Positions 33,101 through 41,765 are shown, counted from the first letter of the stretch. The stretch is DNA of 64,000 nucleotides from JANOZM01 sp031429355 (GCA_031429355.1 JANOZM010000005.1:62001-126000), one strand, 5' to 3'. Numbers and translations are program-made. The notes: generated from the sequence alone by a model not told the origin.

Positions 33101-35377
33101 GTTATAGGCCATGAACATGAGGCCTCGCTCCTCTTTCACATTCTCCCATTTCTCAGTCAGAAGAGGTCCGTAAGACATGCCTCGCCTGACGATTCTTGGA
33201 AATCTAGCGCCACTCAGTTCTGGCACGCCGTTGCCAAACTCGCTGTTTAGATTTAATGGAACTTCTTCATTTACTAGATCCTTTATTTTATCTGGCGGAT
33301 TTCCTTGTGTATCGTTGTTTTCAGTTCGATCCGTAGCTAAGCTTGTGCGGGGGTTGGCGCGACGGATGTGCGAATGGAAAGGACACACAGAGCCCTGAGG
33401 GTCGTTTGAAAAATCAAAGTCATTTGGTCCAGCTGAGATCGTTGTTGCCGACGGTGTCGGTTTGGTAAGGGCAACTCCGTAGCGATCACGGCCCATCATT
33501 TTGGCGTAAATGTCCTCGGCACTAACGCCGCTAATGCCTTGCTCACCGGCAGCTTCTATGCCGTTATAGACGGCAGTATGAAAAGCTTCGACATCTTGGT
33601 ATAGTTTTCGTAGTACCAAAAAGGTGCTGTTTTTAAATAGTTTTTTCTGATCGTTGTCATCGCCCCAAACAGGGGCTTGGTCTGCACTATTCGCATACCC
33701 CAATAGCAACTCACCCAAATGAATTTGATTGCGATAAACATTGCCCTTATTCTTGGGATCGATTGTGGGGTCTGAGTTTCCATCAACGTATCCGAAGTGT
33801 TCGATGGCTTTGACGGCTTCGACAGCGTTGCCATTTTCGACAACGGTGTCTGGTTGAGTCAATCGCGCCATTGGTTGTACTGACACTATTCGACCGTAGC
33901 CATTTAACTCTGCGTCAAAACCTATTAATAGTTGATTAACTTCTTGTGTGAAACGTGCAGTAGCGTCGCCATTCGATAACGTACTGCGCATTTGCATAAC
34001 AATATGCACTGTAGAAAGCTCAATCTTTTGAAATGGTTTCGAAGGGTCCGCAGTGATTGGCGCAGAAAGTCCGGACGCATCAGTGGTCCAATTGCGTTCT
34101 GGCAACCGCCAGCGGCGCGGATGGTTAGTGTGCAGATCACCCAAAATACTCGCGCGAGCTTCCATTCCTTGTCGAAAATCTTGTGGAAATAAGGCTAGTT
34201 GTTCTTCTGTTAGCCCTGCTGCACGTAAGCCTTCGTAAGTTAGCGCAATGTTGATTGAAAACGATTTGTCTGCGGCGTTTTCCTTTGTAACTAATCGGTT
34301 TAGTTTTTTTAGTAAGGCACTTGCAAACTCGGGCGTATCCACTTGTATTAAAACGATCCAACCACTTTTTACGGATTCGTATGCGTTGATAATCCCGCCC
34401 TGAATATCGGAAGAGTCGTAATGTGGAATTTCGTGGGTTAAAGTTGGTAACGGCGGGGGTGGCAAGCGCGTTACAACTAGGCCTTCATAAGCAGGTTTTC
34501 GATCCGATAACAACCATTCAAGCTCGTCCCCAAAGCGTTCTTTAACGGTATCAATGCTCGTCCTAAAACTAGAAAAATCGGACAACTCCTTATTACGCAA
34601 AATATGCACAAATTCTAGTAACAGCACCTGCGCGGCTGCGTGTAGCATTCGCCCATCATTGGTCATTGGGGCGTATAAATTAGACAACGAGTAAAGTCCA
34701 ACCATTGATTGCGCCGCAGTACGAATTGGTTCAGCATAGCGCTGCAAAGATGCACCGTCGGGATGATAAGCGGCTAGCTCTAAGGCTTGGTCTTCAGCGG
34801 ACCGAAGTCGCAAGCGTACTGACTTTAAGTCGAGTTCGTGATCTGCCTGGTTTTTAAGGTTTAGGTCGTGGTGCGCTTTAAGATATTGAACATCTTCAGG
34901 CGTTAATTGCGGCATGCCGTAGAAAAAATTTGTTTCGTACTGAATTTTATCGACCCAACCTGCCCATTCTTCAAAGGTATGGTCTAGGGCACTAACGTGA
35001 CCGTCGGTATTGCAAAAAATAACGTCGAGTAAGTAGCCCACCTTTTGCCAAAGAACGCGTAAATACGATTCCCAGCCACCATCAAAAGTAACGGCCAACA
35101 ACACTTTGTCGCGCCCGCCATCGTCGGCTTCTAAAATAAGAACACGAACTGAGTGAATTTTTCCGGTGCGCTCCACCGAGTCAGAAATGCTACGCATTAA
35201 AAGGTATTCGTGGCTACTTGTGCGCCCCGCGTTTAACGTACGCATTAATTGCAGCAAGCGCGTTTTGTAAGTGACCGAATCTAATGAAGGAACAAGCCCT
35301 TCTTTTATTGGGGCCATAAAAACGAGATCGCTCGATCCACCTAGTGATTTTGATTTTATTTTTAAATCTTTGCGCAC
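30170..35377 (-). CDS. DyP-type peroxidase / P450-like / SGNH hydrolase fusion protein
   Basis: A 1735-residue protein starting at GTG 35377 behind an AAGGGA site, without a signal peptide. Residues 1 to about 310 are an unrecognised helical region with FDGGWESYLRVLW. Residues about 320-790 are a DyP peroxidase domain: DIQGGII, the GxxDG motif as FGYVDGNSDP (about 527), FLVLRKLYQDVEAF, CPFHSHIRRANPR with the haem-ligating His (about 664), RRGMSYGPLL and MAYNASISEQFEVIQRW. Residues about 800-1370 resemble cytochrome P450, with SFGGNRKPV and the Cys-ligand loop THACPGYDAAQG (about 1311). Residues about 1435-1735 are an SGNH/GDSL hydrolase: FFGDSWARGY (about 1445), ISGGGND (about 1523), NELHPSKKAY (about 1708). 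The upstream CHAP gene is probably co-transcribed. Domain calls rest on motifs; the joint function is unknown. Confidence 0.8.
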   Translation of the reverse strand: MRKDLKIKSKSLGGSSDLVFMAPIKEGLVPSLDSVTYKTRLLQLMRTLNAGRTSSHEYLLMRSISDSVERTGKIHSVRVLILEADDGGRDKVLLAVTFDGGWESYLRVLWQKVGYLLDVIFCNTDGHVSALDHTFEEWAGWVDKIQYETNFFYGMPQLTPEDVQYLKAHHDLNLKNQADHELDLKSVRLRLRSAEDQALELAAYHPDGASLQRYAEPIRTAAQSMVGLYSLSNLYAPMTNDGRMLHAAAQVLLLEFVHILRNKELSDFSSFRTSIDTVKERFGDELEWLLSDRKPAYEGLVVTRLPPPPLPTLTHEIPHYDSSDIQGGIINAYESVKSGWIVLIQVDTPEFASALLKKLNRLVTKENAADKSFSINIALTYEGLRAAGLTEEQLALFPQDFRQGMEARASILGDLHTNHPRRWRLPERNWTTDASGLSAPITADPSKPFQKIELSTVHIVMQMRSTLSNGDATARFTQEVNQLLIGFDAELNGYGRIVSVQPMARLTQPDTVVENGNAVEAVKAIEHFGYVDGNSDPTIDPKNKGNVYRNQIHLGELLLGYANSADQAPVWGDDNDQKKLFKNSTFLVLRKLYQDVEAFHTAVYNGIEAAGEQGISGVSAEDIYAKMMGRDRYGVALTKPTPSATTISAGPNDFDFSNDPQGSVCPFHSHIRRANPRTSLATDRTENNDTQGNPPDKIKDLVNEEVPLNLNSEFGNGVPELSGARFPRIVRRGMSYGPLLTEKWENVKEERGLMFMAYNASISEQFEVIQRWLSGGNSSGSYSGVSDPIIGVPRNGEKRFFRFEVEANDAQNPNRRAKVLRIALDGPEPLEDGTAPNYLEDAKPFVRLEWGSYLFTPSVTALGYLSEVGAKKNKPGIPWNAEYGESLLKQLESITDDKAREAKIKELLEDSKTQDDWVSASVLAAIRKKYNGSLQINNLGTIVSAPDLVSEVLSNDKQYSVSGYLKRMQHSIGEIYLGLDKSTRYDELSEPVNAALMRITKDEAFTLAKNSATEKINELINKEKIAAAATGALQWELVFSAREVIDAVLGDVCNDWFGLPTNIDNPWIVRGGNRWDFPLKATKPVRYPGDFTAPSRYLFQPWPGDSATDYGKGYGSALKDRFEQYTEDLLSKGKRPLKPVDPKQPDIITPAPIAKVIFDLFEADPPLSQSEKVTMIATTTVGALMGFLPTLDGNLKLIIQEWLKENTFADLRLKHHALTDQTFLAIEALLSDPIHHSMHVRSTPEYLWRTATSDHEIVTNGKTISIKEGEKVIAALASVNHLNIENQSLCPYTSFGGNRKPVPPSTYNTHACPGYDAAQGILLGTLSALLAVDDQMRNIAGSLTFRLQGPIDYEDAVPAQADLAEDPTIFKKIKVATITWVKKTFTPVNIAEVKKNTIISIEQTTEWRHKSKIDRLKPVRKSMAKAKRKKIVKDAANKNSVLFFGDSWARGYPSQDSDLSKALEAISALNLNPVHQGAIPGQTRLEKFSAYGNTLAGMNGKASKVARYLKGDLGPKTKAIIISGGGNDVVQKLLIPYLKPWDVVQGQQPNEPRLEPTFETIQITKMREQYVNIIKRIRQANSSMPIIIHGYAHPVVDGRWLGISSKESWLWEPLATKGYFGAYDANGSLAKLPKPSDVVDKQDWAEKRKAAFLTMKEVIDKFNEMLQTLPSTDKNPGGFENLHYVDLRPEITSEDSLTPPKNYIADWQNELHPSKKAYATMAQKITIVLGPILNP

Positions 35378-35465
35378 GAAATTTCCCTTAATCTAAGTAA
35401 CGCGGAACTTATTAGATGTCGATTATTGAGATACCTACTTTTTATTTTGAACTATTTTTTACAAA

Positions 35466-36266
35466 CTAAACCTGAGAATAATCCAAAAACCCCTTAAGTT
35501 CCTCATCAGAAACTTTACGGCGTGTTAATCGAAACACGCCCAACCCTTCGCGTCCTCCAGCGTTATTGGCATTGCCTTCAATAGTAACTAAGCGGCCGTC
35601 ACCGTACACACTTTCTATAAAGCCAATATGTCCGAGCCCACCGCCATAATTGTTTACAAATAGCATGCCTGGCTGTACCAACGCTAGCTTTGCTAAAGCC
35701 GCAGTTTTTGTAATTTTTTGAATGTTGGTAGCCGCAACCGATTTATTCCAATGGTCCAAAACACCAGCAGTTTTTGGGCTTGGGTTGGCGCTGTTTAACA
35801 TTGATGCCGATTGTTCAAAACACCAATACACAAACGCCTGACACCACGGGTAACCACCCGGTGGGTTACCAGCGGGGTTCTTAATACCAGCTGCTCTTAA
35901 AAATGTATCGACTTGCGGACCGCGGTTCGCTTTACCTGGCAATTCCATGACACCTAGCTGCGAAACAGCCGCTGCCATCGCTTGTGCTGCAAAAGCGGCT
36001 GGTGGTGCAAACACTAATAATTGCGACTGCCCGAACAATGCCATCCAGGTAAATCGGCCTACGATGCCGTCTACTTTTAATGGTTCACCAGCCACATCGG
36101 TGTTTTGGCTTTGAAACAATTTGATCGCGCTTTCCATGGCGGAATCAAATACGCCAGCACTTAGTCCTTTGCCTAGGCCCAATGCTTTTAATCGGGCTTG
36201 AATTGCTTTTATTTGAGCGGTTGTACCGGATTTTTTGTTGACGATTGAACCAGGGTATGCGGCCAT
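35466..36266 (-). CDS. Peptidoglycan-binding and CHAP-domain protein
   Basis: A 266-residue putative cell-wall amidase or endopeptidase. Residues 15-80 are a PG_binding_1 domain (QIKAIQARLKALGLGKGLSA, KVDGIVGRFTWMALFG). Residues about 95-250 are a CHAP-type papain-like domain with the catalytic Cys in YPWCQAFVYWCFEQ, the His in GGLGHIGFIESVY and the third residue in TIEGNANNAGGRE. No signal peptide is visible, so export would need another route or cell lysis. ATG 36266 has an AGGAG site. It lies 88 bases upstream of the peroxidase/P450/SGNH fusion on the same strand and divergent from the duplicated lipoprotein operon. Confidence 0.82.
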   Translation of the reverse strand: MAAYPGSIVNKKSGTTAQIKAIQARLKALGLGKGLSAGVFDSAMESAIKLFQSQNTDVAGEPLKVDGIVGRFTWMALFGQSQLLVFAPPAAFAAQAMAAAVSQLGVMELPGKANRGPQVDTFLRAAGIKNPAGNPPGGYPWCQAFVYWCFEQSASMLNSANPSPKTAGVLDHWNKSVAATNIQKITKTAALAKLALVQPGMLFVNNYGGGLGHIGFIESVYGDGRLVTIEGNANNAGGREGLGVFRLTRRKVSDEELKGFLDYSQV

Positions 36267-36460
36267 GAAAAACTCCTTCAGGATTTGCTAAAAATAGATG
36301 ACCACTAATCATCCTAGTGATCTAATTTTTTGTCATCAATAGAAGTGATGATGGAAAACCAAAATTTAAAAAACTATTTTATCAACATCATTATTTGTAT
36401 GGATGACAAACGCATTTGTTAATTTCAGACTAAAACACTTTCTATAAAACTGAGGTATCT

Positions 36461-37213
36461 ATGCAATTTTGTCGATTAAGTAACCAGCGTTCTGATGCCC
36501 TTTTTCAAATAGGGCTTAGGAGTTTGTTGTTATTCTCCGCGTGTCTTGTCTTGGTTTTAAACAGCGGCTGTGCCTCGTTCGACGAAAAACACTATTTCCG
36601 GTCAACTGATGCCAAGGGAAGCACTGTTAATTATTTTCGACTTACTGTTTCAGGAAGCGCCCAAGGTTCGCGTACTCGTTATCTGGCTGGTTACCTCGAT
36701 GAGCAAGCCGTTAACGCGTATTTTGGCGAGCATGGCGTTTCAAGTGGAGATTTTGCAAACCCAATAAAAAACTCTGGTGAACCCAATGTTGGTACAAATA
36801 CAGAGCGTCTACACGGCTTATTTGGTAAAAATACTGATGCCAACAAGACTTTTTTAATGATTCTAAGCACGAATCCTAAAGGGGTTTTTGACCAAATTGG
36901 AAGCTTTGTAGATAGCCAAGTGTTTGCTGAGACCTTGGCTATTTCTCAAAATAAAGATAAGTTAATTGAACTTGCAGATTTAGACGCAAAAAGCGATAAC
37001 AACTCAATCCGTCAAAAGTCATTCAAAAAAGAATTCGAAGCACTTAAAAACGAGCTCGAAGACGTGAAAGGCAAGGGACAGTTCGAGGAAGTTAGCCTGC
37101 GAATGCTCAGCGCAATAGCTTCTTTCGTGGGTAACCCCGTGCAGTTTAAAACCCTAGCAGAGGCTGAGCAAGCGATTAAAATCATGCAAGCACAATTCAA
37201 GGAAATGAAATGA
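36461..37213 (+). CDS. Lipoprotein A1 of a duplicated pair, unknown function
   Basis: A 250-residue predicted lipoprotein: a longer than usual N-region, hydrophobic core and lipobox LNSGC near residue 38. The mature N-terminus (HYFRSTDAKGSTVNYFRLTV, YLAGYLDEQAVNAYFG) and the central block (NPKGVFDQIGSFVDSQVFAE) are shared with the gene at 38370. I do not recognise the family. An AGAAAGTG-like/GAGG site precedes ATG 36461. It overlaps the next gene by four bases (ATGA). It is the first gene of a four-gene lipoprotein operon. Confidence 0.7.
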   Translation: MQFCRLSNQRSDALFQIGLRSLLLFSACLVLVLNSGCASFDEKHYFRSTDAKGSTVNYFRLTVSGSAQGSRTRYLAGYLDEQAVNAYFGEHGVSSGDFANPIKNSGEPNVGTNTERLHGLFGKNTDANKTFLMILSTNPKGVFDQIGSFVDSQVFAETLAISQNKDKLIELADLDAKSDNNSIRQKSFKKEFEALKNELEDVKGKGQFEEVSLRMLSAIASFVGNPVQFKTLAEAEQAIKIMQAQFKEMK

Positions 37214-38358
37214 GCAATCTCCGCGATTTGAAGGCCGTGGTGCTTACCGGTTGCTGTGTTGTGTTTTCGGGGTGTAGCAGCTTGAGCGTAAAGATGGATA
37301 TCTTAGACGGTGATTACGTTCGGGCGATCCAAAAACAAAAAATTGTTACAGAACAATTACCAAGAATCCTCAGCATTGCGCAAACGGGTACGGCAGAGTC
37401 TCGATTAAGACAAGCTTGGGGAAATTTACTAGCGACAGACAAATCGATAGCTGCAAAGACAGAAGCCGCTAAACAGAAAAAAGAAGTTTCCGATGCGATG
37501 GAGAAGCAGTTCATATTTTGTGAGAAAGAACGTGATGTAGATTCAAACAAATATGCATCACAGTTAGACAACGCACTAAAGGAACTAGCCGCAAACTTTG
37601 GGCCCAACACTTTAGTTTCTTCTTTGACACCAGATAAAATTGATTTGGCACACGATTTACTTAACCGCCAGTATTATCAGTGGAAGGCGCTTAAAGATAG
37701 TGCTAGAAAATGTTCAAAAGCGCTCAGCACAGTACTACCAAAGGAGGATACAAAAACAACAAAAGAAAATTCTTCGGAAAACGACATAACGGATCCGTCA
37801 TTGTTTAGCTCTATATATGCGCCACGCGTCGTCGGCGCCGACGATAAACTTTGGGAAGGACGCTTTAATTTTTCCGAAGGTAAAACCAAATTGGGTGCAG
37901 GTGACCTTGCGATTTATATGACACCAGCGGGCCATTTTGCCGTGAAGGGGCTTACTTTTGACCCGTCCTCAACGGCAACTTTGCTAACTCGTATTGCTGT
38001 TCAAGCCCTAGCGTCGTATTCGTTAAATTCTGGTACCGCTCTGGGTAGTCTAAGTGACTCGCCTCCGCAAACTTCAGAGGGGGCGAGCGGAGTTGTAAGC
38101 CCTGATAGCTATGGTAAAAATGCGTATCTGACAGGCGCAAACGTAACTACTAAATTAAACGCCAAATTGGCTGAACTTAAAGACAACCAAAAGATGAGCC
38201 AAGCAGCCAGCTTACGCTTGGCTTTGGCAACTTTGTCGGTCGCAACGCTGGTTCGTGATCTAAAGCTCGCTGCAAACTCCGCTGAAGAGTCAACGGAAAT
38301 TAAACGCAATAGCAAAGCAATTGTTGATCTGTACACAGCCCTTAGTGCTCAGTTTTAG
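37210..38358 (+). CDS. Lipoprotein B1 of a duplicated pair, unknown function
   Basis: A 382-residue predicted lipoprotein with lipobox VFSGC near residue 22. Features shared with the gene at 39167 are VKMDILDGDYVRAIQKQKIV, QLPRILSIA, FNFSEGKTKLGAGDLAIYMT, PAGHFAVKGLTFDPSSTATL and LTRIAVQALASY. The C-terminal third is helical. It may be a periplasmic, membrane-tethered partner of the A protein, with which it is translationally coupled. No known domain recognised. Confidence 0.7.
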   Translation: MSNLRDLKAVVLTGCCVVFSGCSSLSVKMDILDGDYVRAIQKQKIVTEQLPRILSIAQTGTAESRLRQAWGNLLATDKSIAAKTEAAKQKKEVSDAMEKQFIFCEKERDVDSNKYASQLDNALKELAANFGPNTLVSSLTPDKIDLAHDLLNRQYYQWKALKDSARKCSKALSTVLPKEDTKTTKENSSENDITDPSLFSSIYAPRVVGADDKLWEGRFNFSEGKTKLGAGDLAIYMTPAGHFAVKGLTFDPSSTATLLTRIAVQALASYSLNSGTALGSLSDSPPQTSEGASGVVSPDSYGKNAYLTGANVTTKLNAKLAELKDNQKMSQAASLRLALATLSVATLVRDLKLAANSAEESTEIKRNSKAIVDLYTALSAQF

Positions 38359-38369
38359 AACATAAAACA

Positions 38370-39170
38370 ATGGAAAATCAAATGAAAACTAATGAGTGGT
38401 CAACGGCGCGTTACAGTTCTGAAAAGCCAAACTTTCCGATCTGTCGCCAACTGATCTTTGTTTTTGCGTTGATAGCTTTGTTGCCTGGATGCGCAGCAAT
38501 ACACGAGCAGCATTATTTTAGGTCGATCGATCAAAATGGCAAGCCCGTGAATTATTTTCGTCTAACGGTTACTGGCAATGCCCAATCGGCCAACACACGA
38601 TATCTTTCTGGTTATCTCGATGAGAAAGCGGTCAATACATATTTTGGCACTTATGGATCTGGTGCAGAGGGTAATAATGAGGGCACCGGATTTAGAGTGA
38701 TAGACGCTACAAAGGCCAGTACTGCTTTTGGCGGATCTAAACCATCTAAAACGGAAAAACAACGCCTTGAAAGCGTGTTTGGTGCAAATACGGACGGCGA
38801 TAAAACTCTCATCATGGTGCTTAGCAGCAATCCGAAAGGTGTATTTGACCAAATCGGTAGTTTGGTCGACAGCCAAGTATTTGCCGAGTCGTTAGCGATT
38901 GCTCAAAACAAAGATAAGTTGGCAGAGTTAGTGCAAATTAAAGCCAAATCGAAAAATAGTGCGATTAAATCTACCGCTTTAAAGGCGGAATTAAAGTCGC
39001 TGGTTGATGAGTTACAAATTGCATCAACTATCCAAATTTACCAAGAGATTAGTTTAAAAATTGTGAGCGCGCTGGCCTCCTTTTTGCAAGATCCGGTTCA
39101 AATTAAAACAGTCGAAGAAGCACGGTTGGCTATTGCTGTTATTGAATCTCAATGGAGGGGTAACCCATGA
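38370..39170 (+). CDS. Lipoprotein A2, paralogue of A1
   Basis: A 266-residue predicted lipoprotein with lipobox LLPGC near residue 39. It matches A1 over most of its length: HYFRSIDQNGKPVNYFRLTV, TRYLSGYLDEKAVNTYFG, FGANTDGDKTLIMVLSSNPK, GVFDQIGSLVDSQVFAESLA. An additional 20-residue Gly/Thr-rich insertion follows the first block. It starts 12 bases after B1 and overlaps B2 by four bases, repeating the A1/B1 arrangement exactly. Confidence 0.7.
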   Translation: MENQMKTNEWSTARYSSEKPNFPICRQLIFVFALIALLPGCAAIHEQHYFRSIDQNGKPVNYFRLTVTGNAQSANTRYLSGYLDEKAVNTYFGTYGSGAEGNNEGTGFRVIDATKASTAFGGSKPSKTEKQRLESVFGANTDGDKTLIMVLSSNPKGVFDQIGSLVDSQVFAESLAIAQNKDKLAELVQIKAKSKNSAIKSTALKAELKSLVDELQIASTIQIYQEISLKIVSALASFLQDPVQIKTVEEARLAIAVIESQWRGNP

Positions 39171-40282
39171 GCCAAAATCGATATTGTCGGCTTTCGTTAA
39201 TGTTGATATTTGCAATAATGGGAAGCGCGTGCAGTAGCCTCAAAGTAGAGATGGACGTCCTAGACGCTGATTATGTTCAATTCTTAGAACGCAAAGAACT
39301 CGTAAGAGCGCAGCTACCACGAATCTTAAGCATAGCCAAAGGAGGCGATCCGCAATCACGCTTAGATCGGCAGTGGTCTTTGCTACCGGACGACAAAATT
39401 ATTGCTATCAAAAGCTTCAGTTTGGATTCACCTACGGGCTTAACTGAGAATTCGGCAGTAAATTCTCTATGCGCGAATGAATACCAGAAGGTTTCACCCG
39501 CAATTGCTGTGTTGCTCGATAAATCACTTAAAGAACTGCTTTCAAATGAAAGCCGTTTCATGGACATTACGCAAGCAGATTACACGGTGATAAATCAAGC
39601 TTATGATTTAATTCAAAGACAATATCAACAATACCTGCGCCTTAACGAGAGCGTCCGTGTCTGCCAACGTGCATTAATCAGCAAAGGAAATAAAGAAGTA
39701 AATAAAACGGCAACTAAGACAGATACTATTGACGATCTATCGTTGTTCAGTTCGAACTTAACCCCGTACATTGTCGGTGCGCTATCCGATAAATGGAAAC
39801 CACATTTTAATTTGTCAGAAGGTGCGACCCAATTTGGGGCTGGCGATATTGCGATTTATATGACACCAGCGGGACATTTTTCTCTAAAAGGTATTACTTT
39901 CGACCCTTCATCAACGGCTAAGCTATTAACACGAGTTGCCATACAAACCTTGGCAAGTTATACGCAAAATGTTGGTGTTCCACTGTCAAGTCTTAGTTTG
40001 GGTCAGGCGGCGGTTGGCGAAGCCGACACAAATGCTGCTAATGCTACTGCCGTCGGGAAAAAAACGAGGTCAGTCCAGCAAGACATTATCAAAGCGAAAG
40101 ACGATTTGAAGTTGCAGCAAGCCGCGAGTTTAAGGCTGGCCCGCTCTAGCCTTGGTGGCCTTGAGAGTTTAACTAAGTTCAACACCACAACTCCGACTCA
40201 ATCGCAATTAGAAGCTGAAATACTCAAAAATGCACAATCGTTCAAAGCTGTTTTTGATGCGCTGCTAGATCAAATTAAGTAG
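39167..40282 (+). CDS. Lipoprotein B2, paralogue of B1
   Basis: A 371-residue predicted lipoprotein with lipobox MGSAC near residue 22. It shares with B1 VEMDVLDADYVQFLERKELV, QLPRILSIAKGG, FNLSEGATQFGAGDIAIYMT and PAGHFSLKGITFDPSSTAKL. GGAGGGG precedes the ATG, a strong ribosome site. It ends the operon; a perfect hairpin starts immediately after its stop. The A/B pair has evidently been duplicated as a unit and then diverged. Confidence 0.7.
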   Translation: MSQNRYCRLSLMLIFAIMGSACSSLKVEMDVLDADYVQFLERKELVRAQLPRILSIAKGGDPQSRLDRQWSLLPDDKIIAIKSFSLDSPTGLTENSAVNSLCANEYQKVSPAIAVLLDKSLKELLSNESRFMDITQADYTVINQAYDLIQRQYQQYLRLNESVRVCQRALISKGNKEVNKTATKTDTIDDLSLFSSNLTPYIVGALSDKWKPHFNLSEGATQFGAGDIAIYMTPAGHFSLKGITFDPSSTAKLLTRVAIQTLASYTQNVGVPLSSLSLGQAAVGEADTNAANATAVGKKTRSVQQDIIKAKDDLKLQQAASLRLARSSLGGLESLTKFNTTTPTQSQLEAEILKNAQSFKAVFDALLDQIK

Positions 40283-40319
40283 TGCAAAAATAGTCGCAAC
40301 AACAACAACTATTTTTGCA
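40283..40319 (+). terminator. Terminator of the lipoprotein operon
   Basis: A perfect 12-base inverted repeat, TGCAAAAATAGT at 40283-40294 and ACTATTTTTGCA at 40308-40319, directly after the B2 stop, with T-rich sequence in and after the right arm. It should stop transcription before the PEP-CTERM-like gene. Confidence 0.75.
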
Positions 40320-40404
40320 TTTATCCATATTTCTAACGATGCGAAAAACTCTCATATTCATTAATTTAACAACACAGAAATTTTTCTGTTTAACGGATAA
40401 AAAA

Positions 40405-41142
40405 ATGAAAAAATTAACAGCGGCGCTGATGGCTGTCGGCGCTTTGGGAATATTTGGAATGCAAACGGCTTATGCGGGATACATTCAAACGGTAGACGCA
40501 ACCACCACACGTGAGTGGCTTCAAGTGATTGATACGAGCCGGTTGCCTTTGTCTGATCTTGTCAGTCGTTGCGACTCAGTTACTGGCACGTGCACAGGTT
40601 CGGTTACTAATTCGTTGGGTACAACAACAAATTTGACGGGCTTAACTTGGGCTTCTACTGCACAAGTTGAACTGTTATTTCGCAGCCGCGGCGGAATAAT
40701 TGCCGATCAAAGTATTGTGGTTAATTTTTTCGGTGAGAGCTTTACGAGACGAGTTCTAAACGTAGACGACTCAATTGGGAATGGTTGGATTGATACTGAC
40801 GGAGCGGGCACAGCTGATGAAGGCATATTTCGAACGTCCAATGGGGGCATAACTCTTTCCGGTTGGTCACGCAACACTTCTTTGGTTAGTGGTCTTCCGG
40901 CACATGCCCGAATTAGTTATCTTGGTTTAGTTGGAACTGACCAAATATATTTTCCGGAGCGACACGATTTAGACTCCTTCGGTGCTAATTCTTTAATTGG
41001 CGCGTTTTTGTTTCGCGAAGCAAGCACATTTGTAGAGCCGCCGCCACCACCAACTGGAACCGTTCCTCTACCTTCTACGCTCGCAATATTTGGGCTGGGG
41101 TTAATTGGCTTAATGCGTACCCGTTTTGTTAATGCGAAGTAA
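40405..41142 (+). CDS. PEP-CTERM-like exported protein
   Basis: A 245-residue exported protein starting at ATG 40405 (MKKLTAALMAVGALGIFGMQ, cleaved after AYA). The middle is a beta-rich domain with WASTAQVELLFRSRGGIIAD and repeated Asp/Gly turns. The end, VPLPSTLAIFGLGLIGLMRT, is a PEP-CTERM-type signal with PLP replacing PEP, followed by a short basic tail. Exosortase would be encoded elsewhere. Upstream in-frame ATGs lack a signal-peptide arrangement and were rejected. Function unknown. Confidence 0.78.
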   Translation: MKKLTAALMAVGALGIFGMQTAYAGYIQTVDATTTREWLQVIDTSRLPLSDLVSRCDSVTGTCTGSVTNSLGTTTNLTGLTWASTAQVELLFRSRGGIIADQSIVVNFFGESFTRRVLNVDDSIGNGWIDTDGAGTADEGIFRTSNGGITLSGWSRNTSLVSGLPAHARISYLGLVGTDQIYFPERHDLDSFGANSLIGAFLFREASTFVEPPPPPTGTVPLPSTLAIFGLGLIGLMRTRFVNAK

Positions 41143-41163
41143 CGCGAATTCTTGAAATTCAGG

Positions 41164-41192
41164 CGATGGTCGTCCGGTTAAGCTGGCCATCG
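41164..41192 (+). terminator. Possible terminator after the PEP-CTERM-like gene
   Basis: CGATGG (41164-41169) pairs with CCATCG (41187-41192), with additional partial pairing inside, followed by TTTGCTGG. The T tract is weak. Confidence 0.4.
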
Positions 41193-41265
41193 TTTGCTGG
41201 ATTCTATGAGTTTGCTGAATTCCGCCGTAAAACGTGCATCGAACTCCTTTAGACCCTACAACCCT

Positions 41266-41633
41266 CGAACAATCTCAACAATCGCGTGCCCATATTTCAC
41301 ACGCCGCTTCTCGCCCATCCCAGCAATGCCAATCAAATCATCTTCAGTCTGCGGCTTGGCTTGCGCCAATGCGATTAGCGTGCTGTCATGCATGATGACG
41401 TAAGGCGGCACATTTGTAGTTTTTGCTTGCTCGGTACGCCACTGCTTGAGCGCATCAAAAATTGGATCGTGGCTAGCGGCAGTCGTTTTGGTTTCGTTAT
41501 TTTTCGCTTTTTTGGTTTTAGAACTACGGGTTTCATCAGCAGCGAAAATAAATTCTTTAACTAATACGTGACGCTCGCCTTTAAGCGTCGACATTGTGCT
41601 GCTTAGGCTAAGCCAAATAGCGAATCGAGCTTA
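41266..41633 (-). pseudogene. Truncated duplicate of the recQ 3' part
   Basis: From 41266 to about 41589 the minus strand closely repeats the end of recQ (42554-42880), including the HRDC segment ALKQWRTEQAKTTNVPPYVI. Beyond that the copy jumps: 41600-41633 resembles recQ around 43261-43290, so roughly 370 bases are missing inside. A frame of up to 112 codons remains but has no recQ helicase domains. It lies on the far side of an AbrB/PIN toxin-antitoxin module from the intact recQ, suggesting duplication when the module was inserted. Confidence 0.75.
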
Positions 41634-41765
41634 ACGGGGGTATTGTGTGCTGCAGATGTAAAAAGCACGTTTTCGGTTAGATGCACCGTTGACCTCGCTA
41701 TTTTTTGTGTGTGATTTAAAGCAAATAGCTTTCCGAATTTATTTCGCTTCAGAATTTATAGTATT

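Noticed and set aside
41266..41594. 112-codon frame as an independent HRDC-domain gene
   Set aside because: It is a near copy of the recQ end with an internal deletion and no plausible own promoter or start.
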